NCBI GenBank assembly: GCA_031539345.1
Contig: JAVKMO010000006.1
Coordinates: 1 to 12,454, forward strand
Length of the DNA: 12,454 nucleotides
DNA from: JAVKMO01 sp031539345
Lineage (GTDB): Bacteria > Bacteroidota > Bacteroidia > Chitinophagales > Chitinophagaceae
Reading direction: 5' to 3'
The notes beneath the pieces are model-generated. The model did no database searches. It worked only from the letters and a program-made list of their open reading frames with translations, and had not been told where the DNA came from. Numbering within the stretch: the first letter of the stretch is position 1; every line of letters starts with the position of its first letter. Below, one piece after another: positions 1-7,250 of this stretch. Made by a program: the position numbers and the translations under genes.

Positions 1-236
1 AAAACAAGCAAACCCATTCAAACAACAAAAAATAAACAGTAATTCATGCTTATGATCATGCTTTTTAAAACGAAAATCCTCAAAACAACCTAATTTAAAA
101 AGCACCTAACCAAGAAATGGCTTTTGCAAAGGGTTCTAGTATAAAAGTAACGACTACGAATTTATTTTTATTGTGGATAATGATGTGTGTAATTTGTTAA
201 AAATAATTGATGGCGTTTTGGACGAAGAACAATGAA
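1..236. other. Intergenic region downstream of galM; no supported gene
   Basis: An AT-rich stretch after the last gene of the operon. No GC-rich hairpin followed by a T-run on the minus strand was found, so the operon terminator is either weak, rho-dependent or further downstream. On the plus strand there is a 27-codon ORF starting at 117, and an overlapping frame from about 140 to 235 that reads like a protein C-terminus (see findings). Neither is strong enough to be called a gene. Confidence 0.5.
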
Positions 237-1289
237 CTATGAAAAGATAAATTCATACTGCATGGTCGTTTGATACGTTTCATTTGCTCTCACCAATGTG
301 TTTATAAAATTAGCATGATTAGGGCTGTCAGGAAATGCTTGTGGTTCTAAGCAGACAAAACTTCTTGGTGTATCGTAATACCCATTATTGAGGTGATGTT
401 GACCTGCTAAAAAATTTCCTGTATAAAGTTGTAAGCCCTGCTCTGTTGTGTATAAATTCATTTTAATGCGAGACGTATTTCCCTCTACCGTAGCGGCTAA
501 GGACAACTCTTTAGGGTTGTTTTTATTCAAAACAAAATTATGGTCATATCCTTTTCCAATGGTCAATTGTTCGTGTGCTTGATGAATGTCTTGCCCAATT
601 GGTTTTGCTTGTCGAAAATCAAAGGGGGTGTTTTCTATACTTTCAATGTTGCCTGTGGGTATTAAATTTTGACTGATTGGCGTGTATGCATTTGCGTTAA
701 TGTGTAAAATATGCTCATTGATTTGCTGCCCATCACCGTTCAAATTGAAAAATGAATGATGCGTAAAATTCAAATGTGTATCTGCGTCTGGAACGGCTTG
801 AAAAGAAATTGTCAAAGTATGATCTTCGAGAGAGAAAAAAATAGTTGTATTGACATTCGCAGGATAACCTTCTTCGCCATCAGGTGAAAAAAGAGACAGC
901 TGAATTGTATTTTTTGTATGGCTTTTTAGCGACCATATTTTTTTATGAAAACCATTTTCTCCGCCATGCAAATGATTGTCGTTATTGTTAATAGACACTT
1001 GATGCTGTTTACCTAAAATGGCAAATATGCCTTTGTTAATGCGGTTGGCAAAGCGACCTATGGTTGCTCCAAAATAAGTTTCTTGAGGTTGTAGATAGCT
1101 ATGAATATTGTCGAACCCAGCAACGATATTGGCCCATTTGTCAGATTGTGAAATCCACAAGCCAACAATTCTTGCACCGTAGTTTGTAATTGCAACACGA
1201 ATCGTTTTATTTTCATTTTCAAGAAAAAATAAATCCGTCTGTTGTTGATCAATAAGTGTGATAAAATTTTTTCTATCTAATGTTGTCAT
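237..1289 (-). CDS. galM: Aldose 1-epimerase (galactose mutarotase)
   Basis: Interconverts beta- and alpha-D-galactose, supplying the alpha anomer that galactokinase needs; first step of the Leloir pathway. The 350-residue length is normal for the family. Visible family motifs are GRFANRI (about residues 78-84), NHLHGG with the likely catalytic His108, HHSFFNLNG with the second catalytic His178, GYDHNF (247-252) with substrate-binding Asp249, and FVCLEPQAFPDSPN with the likely general base Glu315. There is no signal peptide or lipobox, so it is probably cytoplasmic, although some Bacteroidota relatives are exported. The start ATG lies 15 bases after the galK stop and has no Shine-Dalgarno sequence, as is usual in this phylum. 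It is the last gene of the galactan operon, directly after galK, which supports galactose over glucose as the physiological substrate. Function and boundaries are secure; exact sugar preference is inferred from context. Confidence 0.95.
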   Translation of the reverse strand: MTTLDRKNFITLIDQQQTDLFFLENENKTIRVAITNYGARIVGLWISQSDKWANIVAGFDNIHSYLQPQETYFGATIGRFANRINKGIFAILGKQHQVSINNNDNHLHGGENGFHKKIWSLKSHTKNTIQLSLFSPDGEEGYPANVNTTIFFSLEDHTLTISFQAVPDADTHLNFTHHSFFNLNGDGQQINEHILHINANAYTPISQNLIPTGNIESIENTPFDFRQAKPIGQDIHQAHEQLTIGKGYDHNFVLNKNNPKELSLAATVEGNTSRIKMNLYTTEQGLQLYTGNFLAGQHHLNNGYYDTPRSFVCLEPQAFPDSPNHANFINTLVRANETYQTTMQYEFIFS

Positions 1290-1304
1290 GATATCGATTG
1301 TCTT

Positions 1305-2471
1305 TTATTGAAAAATTTGTAATCCATCTTCGATGCTCACTTCATACACTTTGAGCTGTAGTTGAGTGTTTGCTTCATAGGCTTTTTTAATTTGCTCACT
1401 CACCTCTTTTGCTTGTTCTTGTTGAATTAAATTAATTGTGCATCCACCAAATCCGCCGCCCATCATTCTTGCACCGATTACCGCAGGGTGTTTTTTTGCT
1501 TCAAGAACAAGGGCATCTAACTCTTTACAACTAACGGCATATAATTGACTTAATCCTTCGTGCGTTTCAAACATTTTTTTTCCAAAATTGACAAGGTCTT
1601 TTTGTTGTAAAAAATCACAAGCCATGAGTAAGCGTTCATTTTCTTGAACTACATATTTGCATCTGTCATAAATCATTGCATCTCGCTGCAAGACACATTC
1701 GTCTAACATTTTTTTTGTTACATCTCGCAAATTGACAACTTGAGGATATTTTTCTTTTACCCATTCAACGCCTTGTTGGCATTGACTTCTACGCGTATTA
1801 TATTCAGAACTTGCCAAGTTGTGTTTGATGCTTGTATCCAATAAAATGATTTGACACCCTTGCAAATCAAGCGGCTGATAAGCGTGTTCTAAACTTCGAC
1901 AGTCTAAACGTATGGCATGATTTTTTTTTCCAAACACACTGGCATATTGATCCATAATGCCACACAAAACGCCTGCATAAGTATGCTCGGCTTGTTGTGC
2001 AATTTGAGCCATTTGAATTGGCGATAAGTTGCTTTTGCAATAACTATTCAATGCACCCGCCATTGCACATTCTATGGCTGCAGAAGAGGACAAACCAGCA
2101 CCCATAGGCACATCAGAAATCATCGTCGCTTCAAAGCCTTTTACACTAATTTGTCTTTTTTGAAAGGCAGCAACAACACCCAATAAATAATTTGCCCAAT
2201 GATTTTTGAGCGGGTGAATGGTATGGATTGTTGTTTCGTATTGCTCATTTTTATTCACCGCACGCAAAAGAATGTGATCATCATGACGAGGTGTAAGAAC
2301 AATATAAGCACATTTATTGATGGCTGCGGGCAATACAAAACCGTCGTTATAGTCGGTATGTTCTCCTATTAAATTGATGCGACCAGGGGAACTCGCCACA
2401 ATGCTTTGAGGGTGCATAAAAGGTAATAGTGCAGAAGGAATGGGCTGTCCTTGATGGAGCGTTTTTTGCAT
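1305..2471 (-). CDS. galK: Galactokinase
   Basis: Phosphorylates alpha-D-galactose with ATP to galactose-1-phosphate in the cytoplasm (Leloir pathway). The 388-residue protein is full length for a GHMP-superfamily galactokinase. The galactokinase signature GRINLIGEHTDYNDG lies at residues 30-44, including the conserved Arg31 and the sugar-binding Glu-His-Thr-Asp. The GHMP ATP-binding loop GAGLSSSAA is at 124-132, the catalytic aspartate is Asp174 in GIMDQ, and the third conserved motif MMGGGFGGCTINL is at 336-348. The start ATG is 14 bases after the stop of the glycoside hydrolase gene and galM begins 15 bases downstream, so translation is probably coupled within one transcript. Codons 181-184 contain a run of nine A on the coding strand (positions 1921-1929), an unusually long homopolymer inside an intact frame. 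Identification is secure from the motifs. Confidence 0.97.
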   Translation of the reverse strand: MQKTLHQGQPIPSALLPFMHPQSIVASSPGRINLIGEHTDYNDGFVLPAAINKCAYIVLTPRHDDHILLRAVNKNEQYETTIHTIHPLKNHWANYLLGVVAAFQKRQISVKGFEATMISDVPMGAGLSSSAAIECAMAGALNSYCKSNLSPIQMAQIAQQAEHTYAGVLCGIMDQYASVFGKKNHAIRLDCRSLEHAYQPLDLQGCQIILLDTSIKHNLASSEYNTRRSQCQQGVEWVKEKYPQVVNLRDVTKKMLDECVLQRDAMIYDRCKYVVQENERLLMACDFLQQKDLVNFGKKMFETHEGLSQLYAVSCKELDALVLEAKKHPAVIGARMMGGGFGGCTINLIQQEQAKEVSEQIKKAYEANTQLQLKVYEVSIEDGLQIFQ

Positions 2472-2485
2472 GTAATAATAGGTTT

Positions 2486-4771
2486 TTAGTGAGGTAAAAT
2501 AACAACATTATCGAACTGGTAGTGAATATCACTACTATCTTGAGTTGCCTCATTGGAAATAGAAATTTCTATTTTTTCTATCTCGTTCAATTTGAATTTT
2601 CTTTTTTGGGCATTAAAAAATCGAAGTGGCATAAAATCAGGATAAGGTCTTGGAAGTAACCAAAACGTGTCCGCAATAAAGTCTTTCAACTCTGTAATGT
2701 TTTCCTTTTTATTCAAGCGAATACGCTTACTATAAGCATTTCCATATTTATTGATGAGGGCGAGTTTCATAACATGGTGAGTTGTCGCTCCTTTGACTGC
2801 AACGCGTTTAAAACGAGAAATGTTTTTGACAGATTTTATTTTATCGCCAATAAAAAGGTGAAAAGCAATCGTTTCATTTTTTCTCAATTTTGCTTCACCT
2901 GTAATTGCGGTATCGCTAACAACAAATTCTTTTTTATTAAAAGTGTTTTCATGGCTATACAATACTTTAAATCGGTTGGTATCTTTTTTAAAATCAACAC
3001 ATACAATGCTGTCTGCATCAAAGAGTGATTGTTTTTTTTGTATGCTTTTTTTTATCGTATCCGATTGTGTGTTGTTTTGAGGAGCAACATACTCATGAGC
3101 TTGAATAAAAAAATCTGGCACTTGCGTTGTTGCATGCGGTTTTTGAAATTTTTTATCGCTTGAAATCCAATGAATGCCTGGTCGTAGGCAGAATTTACCT
3201 TGTTGAATTTTTTGATAATTAAAATTTGCGTCGCCCCACTCTTCACCTTGTGTATTTTGATTTTTAGTTGTTGGCGTAATTAAAAAAGCTGGTGAAGGAT
3301 AAAAAATTTGCATTCCTTGTTTTTGAAAAGAAATGCTGTCGCATTTGTCTTCAACAGTCCGAACAGGCGTATCTAAATTGGTTTGACCAAAAGGGTCTCT
3401 GTGTTGAACAATGCTTGGCATAATTTCTAACCGCCAAGTATTTGTATTCATTTTGTCTAAAAAATAAGCACCCGTTCCTTGATACGTCATTAAGGGCGAA
3501 GAGCCTACGCCAGCAATATGTTTCAGTTTTTTTGGTTGAATGGGTTTTGTATTTGTATGATTAGAATGATAAAATTCCGTTTCGGTATTCATCTCGCTCA
3601 AATCTTGTTCATAACTCAAATGCACTTGTTCAAAGAGTGTGTCATGTGGATAAGACGAATATTTTTTATACGAAGGAATGCGTCGAAACACTTTTCCTGC
3701 AATCATCAAGCCAATGGCTTTGCTCGGTGTATAAATGGCATTGAGGTAATGCGTTCCATATTCTGTATTGTAGGGTGCGAGGTACAAAGGATCATACGCA
3801 AACATCGTTGCCCATTGAATTCCTGCACTTCTAAAACTTCGTGCTATGGCTGGATAAACATAAGAATTGATAACATCAGCGGCATCAAATTCATAAACGA
3901 TATTCATTTTTTTATTCAAGCGAGGCAAACTGTCGGCAAATGGAATTGTATATGAATCAACATAAGGTAACACATTGCCTTGAAAAGAATAACCTGAAAC
4001 TAAAAAAGTCGGATACCATTGAAATGTAAGTCCTTGCACTTTTGATTGATGAACAATATGAGCATAATCTAAGGTCAGAGACGCATTATATAAAATGGGT
4101 TTAGTCAAACCAATCCCTTTTAAATCGTCATACAATGTATTGATATAAGTCAATATTGAATCGCGTGAAGACAAGTGCAATGGTTCATTATTGATTTCTA
4201 CAGCAATAATGTCTTCGTCATCTTGGTAACGTTTTTGGGTAAATGGATTTGTGTGTTGCAAAAGTTGCTTTAAGTAATTTCGCTGGGCGAGAATCAGTTG
4301 ATCGTCTTCTACAAGATGTTTTTTTGTTTGACCAGAAGAGAAACCTTCTGTTACCAAATCTGTTTCTGGCCAACCATTACCCCAAAATGCAATGCCTGTG
4401 AGAATAATTTTAATCTGGCGTTTTTTGAGTTCTGCAATTAAATAATCAAATAATTGCAAATGTTCATTATTGAGCAAATTGCCTTTTTTGTCGCTAATTT
4501 CAACGTCCCAAACATGAATACGAAACGCATTCAAACCCAAGCGTGCAAAGTGATACACGTCTGCATCAATGGCTTTTTTAATGTCTATGCCCAATTTTTT
4601 ATGGGCACGATAAGCATACGCAAAAGGCGATGTATAATTTACGCCAAAAAACGCAGCTTCTTTTTTTGTTTGTGCATCACGCCATATTCCTTGTTCGTCT
4701 ATAGTATAATTTTGGGCGGTTAAAAATGTGCTGAATAAAAATAAATAAAGGACCAAAAAGTTTTTTCTCAT
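2486..4771 (-). CDS. Exported clan GH-A glycoside hydrolase, candidate beta-galactosidase (GH5-like; GH147 possible)
   Basis: A 761-residue protein with an N-terminal signal peptide (basic MRK, hydrophobic core, likely cleavage near residues 19-20 at FLTA-QN) and no lipobox, so periplasmic or secreted. The first ~360 residues look like a (beta/alpha)8 clan GH-A hydrolase. Early landmarks are FFGVNYTSPF (41-50) and LGLNAFRIHVWDVE (78-91). A classic acid/base motif VEINNEP carries Glu196, and IVYEFDAADV supplies the likely nucleophile Glu294, followed by GIQWATMFAYDPL (317-329). Residues ~400-761 are lysine-rich and unfamiliar; predicted beta-sandwich or accessory regions are only an inference. 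It sits between the GH53 galactanase and galK, the place where Bacteroides galactan loci put an exo-acting beta-galactosidase. That suggests it releases galactose from galacto-oligosaccharides. CAZy family GH147 includes such beta-galactosidases and is the best specific guess, but family membership cannot be proven by eye; cellulase/mannanase-like GH5 activity is the alternative. Confidence 0.78.
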   Translation of the reverse strand: MRKNFLVLYLFLFSTFLTAQNYTIDEQGIWRDAQTKKEAAFFGVNYTSPFAYAYRAHKKLGIDIKKAIDADVYHFARLGLNAFRIHVWDVEISDKKGNLLNNEHLQLFDYLIAELKKRQIKIILTGIAFWGNGWPETDLVTEGFSSGQTKKHLVEDDQLILAQRNYLKQLLQHTNPFTQKRYQDDEDIIAVEINNEPLHLSSRDSILTYINTLYDDLKGIGLTKPILYNASLTLDYAHIVHQSKVQGLTFQWYPTFLVSGYSFQGNVLPYVDSYTIPFADSLPRLNKKMNIVYEFDAADVINSYVYPAIARSFRSAGIQWATMFAYDPLYLAPYNTEYGTHYLNAIYTPSKAIGLMIAGKVFRRIPSYKKYSSYPHDTLFEQVHLSYEQDLSEMNTETEFYHSNHTNTKPIQPKKLKHIAGVGSSPLMTYQGTGAYFLDKMNTNTWRLEIMPSIVQHRDPFGQTNLDTPVRTVEDKCDSISFQKQGMQIFYPSPAFLITPTTKNQNTQGEEWGDANFNYQKIQQGKFCLRPGIHWISSDKKFQKPHATTQVPDFFIQAHEYVAPQNNTQSDTIKKSIQKKQSLFDADSIVCVDFKKDTNRFKVLYSHENTFNKKEFVVSDTAITGEAKLRKNETIAFHLFIGDKIKSVKNISRFKRVAVKGATTHHVMKLALINKYGNAYSKRIRLNKKENITELKDFIADTFWLLPRPYPDFMPLRFFNAQKRKFKLNEIEKIEISISNEATQDSSDIHYQFDNVVILPH

Positions 4772-4801
4772 AAATTATCAGTGTGTCAAAAGTTAAAAAT
4801 A

Positions 4802-6064
4802 TCAATACGTATTTTTCATAAAATCAATCGGATAAAGGTTGCGGTTATTATTGATGTCTTCATAATAATTGAGCTTGCCTCTAAAATCAAAGAAGGCACA
4901 ATTTTCCCAACGAGAACCAGGTATGCGTTCAGAAGAAAACATGTCATACATATTTGGTGCGTGTATCCATGCAGGTTCCCAATAAATGACGCCAGACCCA
5001 CCGCCTGCTTTTACTTTTTTACACAAGTCTGTCATGTATTGGTATTGTCCTAAGGCATTAATGGGATAATTGGTCAAAACTTCTTTTCCTGTAAACACAT
5101 TACTAGGATCTGTTTTATACGTATTATCATAATTACCACTTGTCCATGGATAGGCAGTTTCCATCATCATAATATGCTTATTGTATTTGGCTTTCATATT
5201 TTTAATCGTAACGTCTATGCCTTCTAAAGCAACTAAATTTGTGGCATCACTTGGGTCAAAATAATAATTTGAAATGCCAATAATGTCAAAATCTGTTAGC
5301 TGTGGTCCTTTGGGATCTTTCATTAAATACCAAAAGAAAAACTCAAGATTTGCCAACTTTGTAATATGAATAATAATTTTTGGCTTTATCGTCGCCGTTG
5401 AAGAAAAATCTCGAACAGCTTTTATTGCACTGGATAAAAGCGTACCAAAATCTTTCCAACCGCTTGCATTGGCATAATCAATTTTTCCCTTTGGGAACAA
5501 AAAACCCGGATTGATTTCGTTGCCGAGTTGAATAAATTCTGGCGTTAAATTTTGGTCATTCAATTGCGTTAACACTTTTTTTGTGTATTGATAAACACTA
5601 TCACTCAAAGTTGTCAAATTTAAATCAGTCCATGCTGCTGGTATTTGTTGCGTTTTGGGATCTGCCCATTTATCTGAATAATGTAAGTCTAAAACAGTCG
5701 CCATACCTAATGTTTTTGCACGGCGAAGCGTTTTGATGACATCGGGCAAATGGCTATACATATTCCCTGATGGATAATTCACTGGTGTTTGTTGATGCCA
5801 ACTTGGATTGTGCCATAAACGTGCACGCACAATATTGCAACCATGGTTTTTGAAAATAGTAAAAGGGTCCGTTTCTGCTCCGTCTGAATACGTTCCACCC
5901 TTATCTTCAATCTGATTGACATAAGATAAATCTGCTCCTGTATAAAATTTATCTAAATCTGGAATAGGTGTTTCTGACGTAGGTAAAACGCCGATATATT
6001 CTTTTTGACAAGAAGCGATTAAACTCAAAAAAATGGAAATTGCGATATATTTTTTCATAGACAT
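4802..6064 (-). CDS. Endo-beta-1,4-galactanase (GH53), lipoprotein
   Basis: Cuts internal beta-1,4-galactosidic bonds in pectic galactan/type I arabinogalactan, probably at the cell surface. The 420-residue precursor has a lipoprotein signal ending in the lipobox LIASC, with Cys19 as the lipidated residue. The GH53 core follows: GADLSYV (43-49), NIVRARLWHNPSW (77-89), VLDLHYSDKWADP (124-136), IQLGNEINPG with acid/base Glu183, IIGISNYYFDP (261-271), METAYPW with nucleophile Glu302, and GVIYWEPAW (358-366). All are characteristic of the family and the length is complete, with no carbohydrate-binding appendage. A second in-frame ATG at codon 3 (MKKYIAI) gives an equally good signal peptide, so the true start may be two codons later. 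It lies 24 bases after the SusE-like gene and 30 bases before the GH-A hydrolase. Function is secure; surface rather than periplasmic exposure is inferred from the lipoprotein signal and PUL context. Confidence 0.95.
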   Translation of the reverse strand: MSMKKYIAISIFLSLIASCQKEYIGVLPTSETPIPDLDKFYTGADLSYVNQIEDKGGTYSDGAETDPFTIFKNHGCNIVRARLWHNPSWHQQTPVNYPSGNMYSHLPDVIKTLRRAKTLGMATVLDLHYSDKWADPKTQQIPAAWTDLNLTTLSDSVYQYTKKVLTQLNDQNLTPEFIQLGNEINPGFLFPKGKIDYANASGWKDFGTLLSSAIKAVRDFSSTATIKPKIIIHITKLANLEFFFWYLMKDPKGPQLTDFDIIGISNYYFDPSDATNLVALEGIDVTIKNMKAKYNKHIMMMETAYPWTSGNYDNTYKTDPSNVFTGKEVLTNYPINALGQYQYMTDLCKKVKAGGGSGVIYWEPAWIHAPNMYDMFSSERIPGSRWENCAFFDFRGKLNYYEDINNNRNLYPIDFMKNTY

Positions 6065-6088
6065 AGAAATAAAAAAAATAAAAAAAGA

Positions 6089-7174
6089 TTAAGATGGCTT
6101 TACACTATAGTTATATTTTCCAGGTATGCTCTGTGAAATTTTGAGCGTGATATCATACGAACCTGCTGTATTGATATAAATATCATAGCCTTTTATTTTG
6201 GCTTCACCAACAATACTTGTTCCGCCAATCCCATATTCAAACCACTGATAACCAGGTTGTCCATAAGTGCCTGCTGCTGCTCCCCACACTGCTTTGTCTT
6301 TAACAATTGGCATCAATTTCATTTTCCCTGCAATCAAAGAAACGCCAAGTGCTTCGTATGTTCCTTGTCCTTTATCGGTCATTAGTTGAACAAGGTCTTC
6401 TTTCCATCCTTTATAAGCATCGCCAATAATTGCCCAAGTTGTTATTTTTTCAAAAACATAAAGCCCTGTTAAAGTGTCCCCAACAAATACATAAAAACCG
6501 GTTGTGGGAATGTCTATCGCCGTACCACCTTTAACCAGCGTATTGGCGGTTGTTCCCTTGCCCCATTTTGTTACGCCTTTGTCATTCGTTAAAGAAAAAG
6601 AGCCTACTTTGTCAAAAGTCATAAAGCCTTCAAACTTGCTGTTATCATCTACAGAAACAACCTGCTTTGCCGTTTCGTCTAAGGCATTGTCGTTATAGTT
6701 GCCCATTAAAACATAAGCATTAAAAGGGCTAAACACGTTATTCACTCTGAGGTCCATCGATGCTGAATAAACAGGTATTACTGTGGGCAAATAAGAAACA
6801 ATGCGAAAAACAAGGTCTCCACTCGCACCAATTTTGAGTCCCAAATTTTGGGCTACTTTATTGACGCTATTATTGTCCAATTCAAAGGTTTTTTTATTTC
6901 CCATAATTAAACTGTCAATCTGTGTCATATCAGCAAAATTTCTGCTTTTTAAATCAAATTGCAAAACATAAGTCGAACTACTTGCATAGCCATAATCTGG
7001 ACTATTCCAAGATAACTTGCCCATGTCTGCACTCCCTTTTACTAAGTCAAAAGTCGTTTTGTCGTTAGTAACACTTATTGCAATCGTATTGCCCTTGTAA
7101 TCTAAGACAGTTAAAGTGTCTTGTTTTGTACACGCAAAGAAGAGTATGCAGGTAAAAAATAAGAATGGTTTCAT
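6089..7174 (-). CDS. SusE-like outer-membrane glycan-binding lipoprotein
   Basis: A 361-residue surface lipoprotein of the SusE/SusF type, which binds polysaccharide at the outer membrane beside a SusC/SusD transporter. The signal peptide ends in the lipobox LFFAC with Cys15. Residues ~18-130 form the N-terminal SusE domain: beta-rich, with the typical LSWNSPDYGYASSSTYVLQF segment (54-73) and a later GLKIG/SYLP stretch. Two beta-rich starch-binding-like regions follow. The one beginning TWAIIGDAYKGW (246-257) resembles the W-x-I-I-G-x-A motif that opens the ligand-binding domains of SusE/SusF, and aromatic residues such as Trp297, Tyr309 and Trp311 could contact sugar. It is the first gene of the galactan operon, so galactan is the likely ligand. 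Notably no susC or susD precedes it; the gene upstream is an unrelated T9SS protein. Family assignment is good; ligand is inferred from the neighbouring GH53. Confidence 0.85.
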   Translation of the reverse strand: MKPFLFFTCILFFACTKQDTLTVLDYKGNTIAISVTNDKTTFDLVKGSADMGKLSWNSPDYGYASSSTYVLQFDLKSRNFADMTQIDSLIMGNKKTFELDNNSVNKVAQNLGLKIGASGDLVFRIVSYLPTVIPVYSASMDLRVNNVFSPFNAYVLMGNYNDNALDETAKQVVSVDDNSKFEGFMTFDKVGSFSLTNDKGVTKWGKGTTANTLVKGGTAIDIPTTGFYVFVGDTLTGLYVFEKITTWAIIGDAYKGWKEDLVQLMTDKGQGTYEALGVSLIAGKMKLMPIVKDKAVWGAAAGTYGQPGYQWFEYGIGGTSIVGEAKIKGYDIYINTAGSYDITLKISQSIPGKYNYSVKPS

Positions 7175-7250
7175 ATTGGTGAAATTTAAAAGTTAAAGAA
7201 ATAAAACATGATGATATAAAAATGTGGTGTAATGATGATGTAAAATAAAC
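7175..7250 (-). other. Spacer upstream of the galactan operon
   Basis: The largest gap within the gene array (76 bases), very AT-rich, between the T9SS gene stop and the SusE-like start. It is the obvious place for an operon promoter, but no good TTTG / TAnnTTTG pair with 19-21 base spacing is visible on the minus strand, and there is no terminator hairpin for the preceding gene. Read-through from upstream is therefore possible. Confidence 0.4.

Larger units (their letters stand above)
237..7174 (-). other. Predicted galactan-utilisation operon (susE-like, GH53, GH-A hydrolase, galK, galM)
   Basis: Five same-strand genes are separated by only 24, 30, 14 and 15 bases, with no terminator-like hairpin between them. 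They form a logical pathway from polysaccharide binding, through endo- and exo-hydrolysis, to intracellular galactose activation. Known Bacteroides galactan loci place SusE, GH53 and a beta-galactosidase in the same order after SusC/SusD. I see no convincing Bacteroidota -33 TTTG / -7 TAnnTTTG promoter in the 76 bases before the first gene, so transcription may start further upstream, within or before the T9SS gene. No regulator such as a hybrid two-component system, SusR or ECF sigma/anti-sigma pair is in the window. Confidence 0.75.

Noticed and set aside
45..62. Palindromic ATGATCAT flanked by CATGC repeats as a terminator
   Set aside because: The stem is short and AT-rich with no clear T-run following on the minus strand, so it is not a convincing terminator for the operon.
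3518..3955. 145-codon plus-strand ORF inside the GH-A hydrolase gene, and other antisense or out-of-phase ORFs
   Set aside because: They lie entirely within well-supported genes, have low-complexity Phe/Ile/Cys-rich translations and no recognisable motif, as expected for shadow frames.
4772..7200. Shared AAAAGTTAAA just upstream of both the GH-A hydrolase and SusE-like genes as an operator
   Set aside because: Only ten AT-rich bases, not found before the other operon genes, and the positions relative to the starts are not distinctive.
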